From contig JAEUGJ010000012.1 in assembly GCA_016775335.1 (NCBI GenBank), forward strand, positions 1 through 64,000: DNA of 64,000 bases, in the 5' to 3' direction. The position numbers and the translations under genes were made by a program. Positions 1 to 8,530 of this stretch are shown here, piece by piece. The notes beneath the pieces were generated by a model. The model saw only the letters and a list, made by a program, of their open reading frames with translations, searched no databases and was not told where the DNA came from. The stretch is from Mogibacterium sp. (GTDB lineage Bacteria > Bacillota > Clostridia > Peptostreptococcales > Anaerovoracaceae). The stretch's first letter is position 1, and each line of letters opens with the position of its first letter.

Positions 1-73
1 GTAAGGGTTTTGTGCAACCAGTACCTACTGGTGCATACTAGGGTGTCGGGTTCGAGTCCCATGTCCTCCGCCA
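1..73 (+). tRNA. 3' part of a class II tRNA-like RNA (Ser or Sec type), cut by window edge
   Basis: The piece ends in a discriminator G and CCA, preceded by a T-loop of the TTCGAGT type. Before it lies a long hairpin (ACCAGT pairing with ACTGGT) that would be an extended variable arm, as in tRNA-Ser or tRNA-Sec; both have discriminator G. Only three clean T-stem pairs form next to the loop (GGG with CCC); the next positions need a bulged C at 47. The 5' half and anticodon are outside the window, so identity is open, and a tmRNA-type 3' end is not excluded. An intrinsic terminator follows at once, which supports an RNA gene ending here. Confidence 0.5.
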
Positions 74-76
74 TTG

Positions 77-104
77 AGAGCAGCTAAGTTAGCTGCTCTT
101 TTTT
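77..104 (+). terminator. Intrinsic terminator of the RNA gene
   Basis: A perfect stem of AGAGCAGCT with AGCTGCTCT around a short loop is followed by a run of T. It starts four bases after the CCA end. Confidence 0.85.
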
Positions 105-130
105 ATATAGCCTCACGTTTCGAAGCTATA

Positions 131-662
131 TTAGTCGATTACATTGACAGAGATTCTGTCGGCAGGAATTTCTCTTGCTTCATAGGTTTCAGAAGTAGGT
201 CCGACGCCAATCGCAGCAAACAAATCATACCCCTCCGGCAAATTCAGTTTTGCAAGCAAATCAGGGTTATTGGATACTGCCGTAAGTACGCCCCAAAGGT
301 AGCAGGCACCGAGACCAAGCTCTGTTGCCTCAAGAACCATATTGTGAGCGATCATTGCAGCACTGGACATCATCATTCCGGTAAACATTGGATCCTGGTT
401 TTTGGCAGAAACAAAAATAAGGATAGGAACATTGTAGGTTGGGTGAGTTCCTTCTCTATGCATCATAGCCGCCGTTGCAACGTCCGCATCAGCAATAAAA
501 TCCCGGTTATTCACGACCGTTAAGTGTATCTGATCGTAAAGTCCCATGCCCACAGGTGCGCATTTTGCAGCTTCTAAACTTTTCAAGGTCGGAAGCGGAT
601 AAGGATTCGCCGGTATAGGTGCGAACGGAGTGTCTTTTGATAAGTGTGTATAACGTATCCAT
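131..662 (-). pseudogene. Nitroreductase family protein, frameshifted
   Basis: Nitroreductases are flavin enzymes that reduce nitro groups or quinones with NAD(P)H. From an ATG at 660-662, preceded by an AAAGGAG site, the reading frame gives a typical N-terminus (IKRHSVRTYTGESLSASDLEK). It then loses the family sequence. The continuation (EAAKCAPVGMGLYDQIHLTVVNN and the remaining body, including GLGACYLWG) is in the next frame. The break lies around 576-586, in a run of A and T, and needs the removal of one base. The downstream frame could only start at a TTG with no good ribosome site. This is either a real inactivation or a single-base sequence error; the divergent HxlR regulator is damaged too, which favours decay. 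Confidence 0.7.
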
Positions 663-693
663 AGTAAAATCTCCTTTACTTATTAAAACAGTA

Positions 694-722
694 TTGACAG
701 TGATTCTTTACTTATATACTAT
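694..722 (+). promoter_or_regulatory. Sigma-A type promoter between nitroreductase and HxlR remnant
   Basis: TTGACA at 694-699 is followed by TACTAT at 717-722 with a 17-base spacer; TATACT at 715-720 overlaps it with a 15-base spacer. It points right, towards the HxlR remnant. Confidence 0.55.
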
Positions 723-1007
723 GGCGGTAGTAAAAAATTATCAAGTACGAATTATCAAAACAGGAAAGCATGCGATTCGGAGAATTGAAAAAAGCCATTC
801 CAAATATTTCCAACACCGTTTTGACCTCTACATTGAAAGAATTAGTAACTCAAGGTCTTGTTTTAAGACACCAGTTTAACGAGGTGCCGCCTCACGTCGA
901 GTATTCACTGGCGGAAAGCGCAAAAGCACTAGACATAGTATTTCAGGCCATGAGCGAATGGGGGAACAGATATTTATAACAAAACGAATAATTATATACA
1001 ATGGCGG
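712..1007 (+). repeat. Imperfect 16-bp direct repeat flanking the HxlR remnant
   Basis: TTATATACTATGGCGG at 712-727 and TTATATACAATGGCGG at 992-1007 match at 15 of 16 bases and are 280 bp apart. They bracket the truncated regulator almost exactly. This could be a duplicated promoter segment or the trace of a rearrangement. Confidence 0.55.
734..979 (+). pseudogene. HxlR family transcriptional regulator, N-terminus missing
   Basis: HxlR proteins are small winged-helix regulators that often sit divergently from redox enzymes such as the nitroreductase next door. Similarity can be followed from about 734 (IIKYELSKQESMRFGELKK) through the recognition helix region (ISNTVLTSTLKELVTQGL) to a typical end (FQAMSEWGNRYL). 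Family members have about 105-115 residues; here two stops (728-733) close the frame just upstream, and the first 25-30 residues with the usual conserved Cys are replaced by a promoter-like sequence. Translation could begin at ATG 770 with a weak GGAAA site and give 69 residues, lacking part of the DNA-binding fold. I take it as a remnant. Confidence 0.6.
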
Positions 1008-1077
1008 AAAGCATAATGAAGAAAGTGACTCTAATTATCCATGCAATTGTGTGAGTTAGGAATAGGAGAAAAACAGT

Positions 1078-2460
1078 ATGCCACATAATTCATTTGAAAA
1101 TTATCCGATGTCATGGCGTCCGATATTAAAAAAAGGCACAGAGCCACTATATATCAGCCTTGCTACACAATTAGAAAATGATATTGCCGGAGGTGTATTA
1201 CGACCTGGAACGAAACTACCACCGCAGAGGGAACTGGCAGATTTTTTGGATATAAATGTCAGCACTGTATCACGGGCGTTTAAAATCTGCTCTCAAAAAG
1301 GATTGTTGAGCAGTACTATAGGAAGCGGAACTTACGTTGCGTATGATATTTGCACGAATGTTTTTGATGCCTCCACTTTTAACAAACCTCATTTCATTGA
1401 ATTAGGCTCTATGATGCCGGAAACCATACCTCAGGGCGAGGTGATTTCTTTATTTCAGAAAATGATGACGGAGCCGGATTTTGGAAAACTCTTTCAGTAT
1501 TCTCATGGCATATCCGATTGGCAGCGTGAGGCAGCGGTGAAGCTAATGAACCGGGTAGGTTGTCCGGCTTCGGCAAAGCGAGTTCTTACTGCAAGCGGAG
1601 GGCAAAATGCCATAGCAGCCATTTTTGCAGGACTTTTCAAACCGGGGGATCGTTTGGGAGTCGATCCTCTGGTCTATCCGGGATTAAAAAGTGCTGCAAA
1701 ATTATTTGGAATTCAGCTTGTTGCAATCCAGCAGGAAAACGGCGAAATGTCAGAAGCGGGGTTGCGTTACGCAATAAAAAATGATAACATTCGTGGAATT
1801 TATGTCATGCCGGATTGTCAAAACCCTACAACTCATACGATGACAGCGGGAAGTCGTAAAATGATTGCCCGTATCGCAAAAAAATTTCATTTGATCGTGA
1901 TAGAAGATGGAATTAACAGTCTTTTGTTGGAGCAAAAGAGAAGAACCATTTATGCAGATGCCCCAGAGCAAACGATTTTCCTATTGAGCCTGTCGAAGAC
2001 GGTAAACCCGGCACTTCGTCTGGCGTACCTTGGCATTCCTGAACAATACTATCAGAAAATGAATAATGCTTTATATAATATCAATCTTTCCCAATCTGCG
2101 TTATTGATAGAACTCGCTTCCAGGATGATTGTTTCAGGAGAATTAGAAACTCTTTTGGAAAGACGACGCAAAGGGCTGATACTCCGAAATCAGCTTACGG
2201 ATCGAGTGCTAAGTCGCTACGAGATATGGGGAAACAGCACAAGCCTGAATCGATGGCTATGCTTACCAAAGGGTATTACCGGAACACAGTTCGAGCATCT
2301 TGTATCCGAACATGGAGTGCTTGTATATGGTTCCGAACGGTTTGCTGTAGGGAGAAATACTCCGGCCGGAGCCGTTCGCTTGGCAATCTGCGCACCGGAT
2401 AGCATGAAAGAATTAGAACATGGTTTGACAATTATAGATGAACTATTGAATTCATTATAA
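1078..2460 (+). CDS. MocR-type regulator: GntR helix-turn-helix fused to aminotransferase domain
   Basis: The first 75 residues are a GntR winged helix (PLYISLATQLENDIAGG, then PPQRELADFLDINVSTVSRA). The rest is a class I aminotransferase fold. The PLP lysine is probably K307 in SLSKTVNPALR. MocR proteins such as PdxR and GabR bind DNA with the first domain and sense PLP or amino compounds with the second. Length (460 aa) is normal. A GGAG site precedes the ATG by a suitable distance. The next genes encode a PhzF-like enzyme and an AzlCD exporter, so it probably controls them in response to an amino acid or PLP adduct. The octamer ATTGTGTG at 1046-1053 in its leader also occurs in the palindrome just after the gene. 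Confidence 0.9.
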   Translation: MPHNSFENYPMSWRPILKKGTEPLYISLATQLENDIAGGVLRPGTKLPPQRELADFLDINVSTVSRAFKICSQKGLLSSTIGSGTYVAYDICTNVFDASTFNKPHFIELGSMMPETIPQGEVISLFQKMMTEPDFGKLFQYSHGISDWQREAAVKLMNRVGCPASAKRVLTASGGQNAIAAIFAGLFKPGDRLGVDPLVYPGLKSAAKLFGIQLVAIQQENGEMSEAGLRYAIKNDNIRGIYVMPDCQNPTTHTMTAGSRKMIARIAKKFHLIVIEDGINSLLLEQKRRTIYADAPEQTIFLLSLSKTVNPALRLAYLGIPEQYYQKMNNALYNINLSQSALLIELASRMIVSGELETLLERRRKGLILRNQLTDRVLSRYEIWGNSTSLNRWLCLPKGITGTQFEHLVSEHGVLVYGSERFAVGRNTPAGAVRLAICAPDSMKELEHGLTIIDELLNSL

Positions 2461-2474
2461 AATCAAAATTGTAT

Positions 2475-2510
2475 TGCACACAATTATAATATTGTGTGCA
2501 TTCTTTTTTT
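2475..2510 (+). terminator. Palindrome with TATAAT centre: terminator and possible operator
   Basis: TGCACACAAT (2475-2484) and ATTGTGTGCA (2491-2500) form a perfect 10-bp inverted repeat around TATAAT, followed by TTCTTTTTTT. As RNA it is a good intrinsic terminator for the MocR gene. As DNA it overlaps the -35 region of the next gene and repeats the ATTGTGTG octamer found upstream of the MocR gene. Confidence 0.7.
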
Positions 2511-2520
2511 GTCCTATAAT
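2492..2520 (+). promoter_or_regulatory. Promoter of the PhzF-AzlCD operon
   Basis: TTGTGT at 2492-2497 lies in the right arm of the palindrome; TATAAT at 2515-2520 follows with a 17-base spacer. Transcription would start near 2527, leaving a leader of about 40 nt with AAGGAG before the ATG at 2566. Confidence 0.6.
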
Positions 2521-2565
2521 GGAAAAAAAGAAATTGATATTTTACTTAGAAGGAGATTTTACTAT

Positions 2566-3342
2566 ATGAAACAGTATGTTGTAGATGCTTTTACAGATAA
2601 AGTGTTTGGCGGAAATCCAGCCGCTGTATGTGTTATGGATGGCTGGCTTTCAGATGATTTGCTTTTGAAAATCACTTGTGAAAACAATCTGTCCGAGACA
2701 GCCTTTGCTGTACGAAATCAAGATCAATATGATCTGCGGTGGTTTACACCGGGAGGAGAAATTGACTTATGCGGACACGCTACCCTTGCAACAGCCTATG
2801 TGATAACGCATTTCATTTGTGCAGATTTACAAACAATCCATTTTATGACGAAAAGCGGATTGATTACGGTAGAAAAGAAAAATGACTTGTACGAAATGGA
2901 CTTTCCGGCGTATAAATTGCGCCCAACTCCTGTCACAGATGAAATGGAGGCGGCGATTGGCGCAAGACCAATAAAAGCTTTCATGGGACGTGACCTGTTG
3001 TGTGTTATGGATAACGAAGAAACAGTACGCCGGTTAAAACCGGATATGAATAAAGTGCGTACTCTGGACGGTCTGCTTTTGCAGGTGACAGCGAAAGGAA
3101 TGGAGTATGATTGTGTGTCCCGTTCCTTTGCACCTAAGTTGAATGTAATGGAAGATCCGGTTTGTGGATCCGGGCATTGTCATATCATGCCATATTGGGC
3201 GCAGGAGCTAAATAAATCAAAACTGGTCGCATATCAGGCATCCCCTAGAGGTGGCGTATTATATGGAAAAATAGAGGGAGATCGCATACGTATCAGTGGA
3301 AAAGCAACCCTATATTCGGAGGCGACGATCTATGTCAAATAA
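2566..3342 (+). CDS. PhzF family isomerase/epimerase
   Basis: PhzF-like proteins have a diaminopimelate-epimerase-like fold and isomerise small hydrophobic or amino compounds. The start (MKQYVVDAFTDKVFGGNPAAV), the glutamate in NNLSETAF at about residue 44 (the acid-base residue of PhzF), CGHATLA and the DPVCGSGHCH loop are all present. The 258-residue length is near normal. The ATG at 2566 is chosen because AAGGAG stands 8-9 bases before it; an in-frame start at 2494 would fall inside the promoter. Its stop overlaps the AzlC start by 11 bases, so the enzyme and exporter are translationally linked. The substrate is not known. Confidence 0.85.
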   Translation: MKQYVVDAFTDKVFGGNPAAVCVMDGWLSDDLLLKITCENNLSETAFAVRNQDQYDLRWFTPGGEIDLCGHATLATAYVITHFICADLQTIHFMTKSGLITVEKKNDLYEMDFPAYKLRPTPVTDEMEAAIGARPIKAFMGRDLLCVMDNEETVRRLKPDMNKVRTLDGLLLQVTAKGMEYDCVSRSFAPKLNVMEDPVCGSGHCHIMPYWAQELNKSKLVAYQASPRGGVLYGKIEGDRIRISGKATLYSEATIYVK

Positions 3343-4042
3343 GAAATCACAATATTTAACAGGAGTGCGTGCCGGTATCCCTGTCATTCTCGGCTTCGTT
3401 CCGGTTGGCATTGCTTACGCAATTATGGCGAGACAGGCAGGGTTCTCTGTCTTTGAAACAGTTTTCATGTCCGTCACTGTTTTTGCAGGAGCCAGCCAAA
3501 TGATGGCAGTTGGTATGTATGTACAGAGAGCCGGTATTGTTGCTATGATCTTGGCAACCTTTATTTTGAACCTCCGCCATTTAATTATGAGTACTTGCGT
3601 TGTCAATCGTATGAAAAATGAGCCGATAAAGTTCAAATTGCTGGCAACCTTTGGCGTGACGGATGAGTCCTTTGCACTTTTCACAACTGAAAAGAGGGAA
3701 AAGTGTTCAGGATTGTATTTTCTTGGTTTAATTACGGTTACCTATTCTTCATGGATTGTCGGTTCTGCGATCGGTGCGGTTGCATCAGATTTTCTTCCGA
3801 CCATTGTAACTGCTAGTCTTGGAATTGCTTTGTATGCCATGTTCATTGGGATTTTGGTTCCTAACCTGACACACAATCTGAAACTGGGCCTGTTGGTTAT
3901 CCTTACTGCTGCTTGTAATTCTGTTTTGACACAATTTATGGATTCAAGCTGGGCATTGATCTTGTCAACACTTGTTTGTGCAGTTATCGGTGTTTTCTTT
4001 GTTGATTTGAATAAGCAGGAGGTGACGGAGGATGAAAACTGA
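3332..4042 (+). CDS. azlC: AzlC family branched-chain amino acid exporter subunit
   Basis: This is the large subunit of the AzlCD exporter of branched-chain amino acids or analogues. Hydrophobic segments occur throughout, with the family start (GVRAGIPVILGFVPVGIAYA) and the motif NLRHLIMS. It has 236 residues, normal for AzlC. ATG 3332 has GGAGG about nine bases upstream and is preferred to an earlier in-frame start inside phzF. The gene overlaps both phzF (11 bases) and azlD (11 bases). Confidence 0.9.
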   Translation: MSNKKSQYLTGVRAGIPVILGFVPVGIAYAIMARQAGFSVFETVFMSVTVFAGASQMMAVGMYVQRAGIVAMILATFILNLRHLIMSTCVVNRMKNEPIKFKLLATFGVTDESFALFTTEKREKCSGLYFLGLITVTYSSWIVGSAIGAVASDFLPTIVTASLGIALYAMFIGILVPNLTHNLKLGLLVILTAACNSVLTQFMDSSWALILSTLVCAVIGVFFVDLNKQEVTEDEN

Positions 4043-4340
4043 TATTTTGCTCCTGATTTTAGGAATGGCAGTTGTAACCTATATTCCTCGTGCACTTCCG
4101 GCTGTCCTGATTGATAAGATGAAGTTTGGAGCAAAAACTGAAAAGTTCTTACAGCTTATTCCCTATACTGCCATGGCTGCTCTGATTTTCCCGGGTGTAT
4201 TTTCTGTAGATAGTACCCGCCCGGAGATTGGCATTATCGGCGGTATAGTGGCTGGAGTATTCGCATGGAGGAAGTGTCCAGTCATGATATGTGTGCTCGT
4301 GTCTATTGCGGCAGATTTTTTCCTTTATCTTGTTGTTTGA
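4032..4340 (+). CDS. azlD: AzlD family transporter, small subunit
   Basis: A 102-residue membrane protein with about three hydrophobic segments and the family motif TYIPRALPA near the N-terminus. AzlD is the small partner of AzlC. Its ATG follows a GGAGG site inside the azlC end and overlaps the azlC stop, as in other azlCD pairs. Confidence 0.9.
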   Translation: MKTDILLLILGMAVVTYIPRALPAVLIDKMKFGAKTEKFLQLIPYTAMAALIFPGVFSVDSTRPEIGIIGGIVAGVFAWRKCPVMICVLVSIAADFFLYLVV

Positions 4341-4504
4341 TAACTTCCGTAAATTGATATTTGCGAAGATTAGAGTGGACACCGTGGTGATTCTACTAAA
4401 AAAAGCCATTGCAAATCGGGTCTGAATTGCCGGATGGGGATATCCCATAAGAACCGAAAAACATTCAGAGTATGATGTTATAAATATTGTACCGGGTAAG
4501 AATT

Positions 4505-5425
4505 CTATTTCCACTTAATCGCTTTATCCTGAAGCAGATCAATCAGTCGGTTCAGAACCGTTACCAGCAGTCCTACCACGATAATACAGGCAATTACATT
4601 GGTGTAGTTTCCGTAGGAATTGTAATTGACGATGTAGTATCCCAGGCCCTTTGTTGCCCCCATCATCTCTGCGAAGATGAGAAGCATAAATGAAGTTGTA
4701 AGCGTAACCTTCATTCCCATGATTACGCTTGGCATCACGTACGGCAGCAGAATTTCGGTAATCATCGTGCGGTTGCTTACATTAAGCATGAGTGCGGAAT
4801 CAATGATCTGCGAATCGATTGATTTTACGCGATTGACCATGTTCAGGAACATGGGGAAGAAAATCCCGATGACGATTACCATCGCCGAAGCGCTTCTGAA
4901 TGACGGCATTACCGCGATGATATACGGCGCATAGACAACAGAAGGAATCGGCGCCAGCACATTTGCGATTGGATAGAAAACGTCACTGAGTACGGGAATC
5001 CATCCGACGGTCACGCCAAGTACAACGCCGAGAAACACGCCGATGAAGATGCTCACGGCGAGAAGTTCCATCGATGACAGGATGTTAAGCAGAATTGTCA
5101 CATACTGCGTCCGGTATACGTAGAACACATTCTCCGGCGCCGGATAAAGTACCGGATGCATGCAGTTCAGCTTAGTTACCAGAATCTCCCAGGTTATCAA
5201 TACCGCCCACACGATAGAAACGATACACGAGGGCACGCGGAAGGATTCGCCGCGCTTATGCCATCTTCGGCATTGAAGAATGTACAGAATCTCAATAACA
5301 ACGAGACTTGCGAGCATTGCGCAGATGGGCTGGGTTTTCTTCGCACCGGGCACGAGCATCAGAATAATGAGTGCCGATAGGAACAGGTGCGCAATTACGG
5401 AATATTTATCCCAATATTTTTTCAT
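4505..5425 (-). CDS. ABC transporter permease, nitrate/sulfonate/thiamine-precursor type
   Basis: This is the inner-membrane subunit of an SsuC/TauC/ThiX-like importer. It has about six membrane spans and the EAA loop region (NVSNRTMITEILLPYVMPSVIMG) that contacts the ATPase. The first two or three helices are an N-terminal extension with an intervening loop before the periplasm-facing part. I choose ATG 5425 (MKKYWDKY), which has GGGGG just upstream; ATG 5437 in frame is the alternative. The start lies inside the end of the ATPase gene, so the two are coupled. The binding-protein gene of the operon is broken, so the transporter may be orphaned. Confidence 0.85.
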   Translation of the reverse strand: MKKYWDKYSVIAHLFLSALIILMLVPGAKKTQPICAMLASLVVIEILYILQCRRWHKRGESFRVPSCIVSIVWAVLITWEILVTKLNCMHPVLYPAPENVFYVYRTQYVTILLNILSSMELLAVSIFIGVFLGVVLGVTVGWIPVLSDVFYPIANVLAPIPSVVYAPYIIAVMPSFRSASAMVIVIGIFFPMFLNMVNRVKSIDSQIIDSALMLNVSNRTMITEILLPYVMPSVIMGMKVTLTTSFMLLIFAEMMGATKGLGYYIVNYNSYGNYTNVIACIIVVGLLVTVLNRLIDLLQDKAIKWK

Positions 5426-6200
5426 CGTTACCCCCATCTTCCCGGTAGAACCAGGCTATCAATTTCTTTCGAAGTGAACAGAACTCGTCGCAAGCCATCA
5501 GTTCCTGCTTATGTCTCGGTCGGCTAAAAGGAATATCCATCGATGCCGCAATCTTTCCCGGCTCCATAAAAAGAATTCGGTCTGCCAGCAGAACCGCTTC
5601 GTCGATATCGTGTGTTACGAACACGATCGTCTTCTTGCGCTCTCCGGACTGCCATAGCTGAGACAGCAGCTCTTGAAGGGATGTTCTCGTCTTCGTATCG
5701 AGTGCACCAAAGGGCTCATCCAGCAGCAGAATCTCCGTATCCATGGCAAGGGCCCGGGCGATGGCCACTCTCTGGCGCATCCCGCCGGAAAGCTGGTAAG
5801 GATACTTGTCTGCCGCCTCACTCATTCCGACTTTGGCAAGGTACTCCTCCGCAATTTGTTCACGCTCTTCTTTGGAACAGTCTCTTCGTACCTGTTCGAG
5901 GCCGAAGGTTATATTTTTACGAGCACTCATCCACGGGAAAAGAGAATACTGCTGAAATACTACAGTACGGTCCGTACCGGGACCTTCGACCTTTTGCCCG
6001 TCAATCAGTACGGAGCCTGTGTCCGGAGACAGCAGGCCGGACAAAACGCGCAAAAGCGTCGATTTGCCACAGCCTGAGTGTCCCACGATGCAGACGAATT
6101 CGCCATCTTGGATTGTGAAGTCAATGTCGTTCAGTGCGTGGAAGGCGGTATTGCCTTGCCTGTACGTAACATTAAGATGTGAAACTTCTATTTTTACCAT
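5406..6200 (-). CDS. ABC transporter ATPase, SsuB/TauB type
   Basis: The ATPase has Walker A (GHSGCGKST), Q-loop (VFQQYSLFPW), signature (LSGGMRQRVAIARAL), Walker B (ILLLDEPFGALD) and the switch histidine (FVTHDIDEA). Its 264 residues are normal for the nitrate/sulfonate/taurine class. It follows the binding-protein gene by four bases and overlaps the permease, so order on the minus strand is binding protein, ATPase, permease. Confidence 0.93.
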   Translation of the reverse strand: MVKIEVSHLNVTYRQGNTAFHALNDIDFTIQDGEFVCIVGHSGCGKSTLLRVLSGLLSPDTGSVLIDGQKVEGPGTDRTVVFQQYSLFPWMSARKNITFGLEQVRRDCSKEEREQIAEEYLAKVGMSEAADKYPYQLSGGMRQRVAIARALAMDTEILLLDEPFGALDTKTRTSLQELLSQLWQSGERKKTIVFVTHDIDEAVLLADRILFMEPGKIAASMDIPFSRPRHKQELMACDEFCSLRKKLIAWFYREDGGNDEKILG

Positions 6201-6204
6201 CTGC

Positions 6205-7163
6205 TTACTTATTCTTCTCCTCGAATGACTTGTAGAGGTTGGACCAGAGCTCGTTGTCCGGCTCTCTCTCCATGAGAACCTGAAGTGCGTTCTCGTAGAT
6301 TGCGGTATCCATGTAGTCCTTGATGTCGTACTGGGTATCCTTATCGATGTCGCCGTTAAGCTTCATGGTCTCGTAGAAGTCCGAAACGGCCTTGGTGCAA
6401 GGATCCGGATCGATAATCATCGCAGCGTCGTAGGAATCTGTTCCGTAGATTACATTCTTGACGTATTCCTTAGACTGTCCGCTGTAGTCCGCCAGGCACT
6501 TAATGGCAGTGTCTTTATCATTCTGGATTACTTCGTACGCTCTGAGGTTTGCAATCATGAATTTCACAAGGGCACTTGCCTTTTCGTCCACGTCCTTGCG
6601 GCTTGTTGTCATACGGCAGCAAGGGAAGTTCTTCACGTAGTCGCCGGCCTGGAATGCAACTGCAACATCACCGGCCTGCTGGGCAACATATCCGTATCCG
6701 CTGTTCACGAAGCACATATCAACTTCGCCCTTACGAACCGCTTCAACTTCGGATGCCGCAGAGTCCAGGTATACCCACTTAACATCCTTATCTACATCCA
6801 GACCCTGCTCACGGAGCCAGCCCTTCATTACCATGTGGCCGGTTTCCATTCGGAAGCATCCAATCTTCGTTCCCTTAAAATCTTCCGCTTTCTTGAACTT
6901 GTTTGCGTTCTTCTTCAGTGTGATGCACTCGCTGCCTTCCGAAATAGTTCCGCCGAAGATCACCACATCCGTACGATGTTCGCAATCTTGATATCCAATC
7001 CGGGTCTTGCAACGGAAACCGTTTCCTTCTTGTCGGAAAGCTCGATTTTCTCCGCTTTCCCGCCGCTTTCGCCGCTTTTTCCGCATGCGGTCATGAACGC
7101 CATGCATGCCACCACCAGTACAAGCAGTAAACTTGTTTTCCTTCTCATTTTCTTTTTAAACAC
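6205..7163 (-). pseudogene. ABC substrate-binding lipoprotein (NMT1/SsuA type), broken
   Basis: The GTG at 7161-7163 has an ACCGGAGG site and starts a clear lipoprotein signal: basic MRRK, hydrophobic LLLVLVVACMAFMTA, then the lipobox Cys. The mature protein reads up to about PGLDIKIANIV and then stops at a TGA near 6960. The rest of a NMT1-like binding protein (DVVIFGGTISEGSECITLKK to SFEEKNK) continues in another frame. Besides the frameshift near 6965-6985, some 40 residues usual between signal peptide and DVVIFGG appear to be missing. The surviving C-terminal two thirds look intact, so the damage seems recent or is an assembly fault. Confidence 0.7.
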
Positions 7164-7439
7164 TATTTTTCCTCCGGTTAATAATTTTAGAAAAAACCAT
7201 CGTATTAATGGTACATTGAGTATTAGACTGAGTCAAATAGCTAAGTGCATATCTGCTATTGAAAAAAGCAATATGTTTTACGGCAGGTACATGTTGACAG
7301 GATGGTTTTTGGATACGGTGAAAAAGAAGTTCTATATCTCAAAAGAATGGAATAACATTGAAGGAAGTCACAAAAGCCAAATATATTATTTTGAAGAAAA
7401 GGATGCATGTAATGAAATTAACATTGAAGAAAAGCACAT
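7164..7439 (+). other. Intergenic stretch with no recognised gene
   Basis: AT-rich sequence between the broken binding-protein gene and the truncated AAA gene. On the + strand one frame is open and reads YISKEWNNIEGSHKSQIYYF and similar, but it has no start signal or family resemblance I can name. It stands where the N-terminal ATPase half of the next gene should be, so it is probably foreign or rearranged DNA. Confidence 0.4.
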
Positions 7440-8492
7440 TTTTGGTATAATGAAGTTCAATTGTTCCCGAAAGCACGACAGGCAATCAAACATCTTGTGG
7501 CTGATGGCCGATACAGTTATTTGGAAACCGGTTCGCTCATATCAATTAAAAAAAATGTGAAGGATATTTTAATTCCATCAGAGGAGATGAGGATACAGGT
7601 ATATCCTATGGATTATGAGGAGTTTTGTGATGCAACAGGAAGCAACTATGAACTTCTGCGACAGATTTATAATAGTGGAACAGCCATCGGGCAGGCAACC
7701 AATCGTAAGTTAATGCGAGATCTGAGGATATATATGGCTGTGGGCGGAATGCCGCAGGCAGTTGAAGCCTATGTTGACAGGAAAAACTTCTCAGAGATAG
7801 ATATGATCAAAAGACAGATTATTTCGTTGTACGAAGAGGATTTTAAGAAAATTGATGATTCCGGAAGAATTTCAGCATTGTACCATTCTATACCGGCTCA
7901 GCTTGCAAGGGATACAAGAAAATATCGTATTACAACAGCAATTGGAAAGAAAAATAATACTAAAGCAGAAGAATTGTTGTATGAATTAATCGATTCAAAA
8001 ACAGTTTTACCGTGTTATAATTCCACGAATCCAAGAGTTAGCTTGACAAATACAAAAGATTTCGGTAGTTATAAATTGTATCTTTCTGATACCGGTTTGT
8101 TTGTTACGTTGTTGTTTATTGATCGTCCGATAACGGAGAATAATTTATACGCAAAACTTCTTTCGGATAAATTACCTGCCAATTTAGGCTATTTATACGA
8201 GAACCTTGTGGCGCAGATGATGGCTTCATCCGGAAGAGAACTGTTTTATCATACATGGGAGAAGCCTGGAAGTACGCATTATTATGAAGTGGATTTTTTA
8301 ATATCGGAAGGAAGTAAGGTAAATGCATTTGAGATTAAGTCTTCCGGAACGGGAAAACACGAGTCGATAAAAGAATTCTCTAAAAAATTTTCGCAAAATG
8401 TGAAGCAGATATATTTAATATCTCAAAAGGATGTGGGAAAAGAGGAAAACTTATTGTTGAAACCTTTTTATTTTATTCCGTTTTTAGTTTGA
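7440..8492 (+). pseudogene. AAA_14/DUF4143 ATP-binding protein, 5' end lost
   Basis: The frame from 7440 reads FWYNEVQLFPKARQ, matching the Walker B helix region of AAA_14 proteins (normally DEVQ), then YSYLETGSLISIKKN and a complete DUF4143 domain with its nuclease-like end (YEVDFLI, then AFEIKSS). The family has about 400-450 residues with a Walker A P-loop in the first 50. Here that part is absent and a stop precedes the frame at 7425-7427, so roughly 80-100 residues are lost. A TTG at 7461 could start translation but has no ribosome site. Without the P-loop it cannot be a working ATPase. Confidence 0.7.
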
Positions 8493-8530
8493 TGCGATGT
8501 AAGAAAATGATTTGATGGAGGATGCGCGGA

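Noticed and set aside
4438..4452. Near-palindrome ATGGGGATATCCCAT between azlD and the ABC operon
   Set aside because: Short, no T-run and imperfect by one base; no function can be supported.
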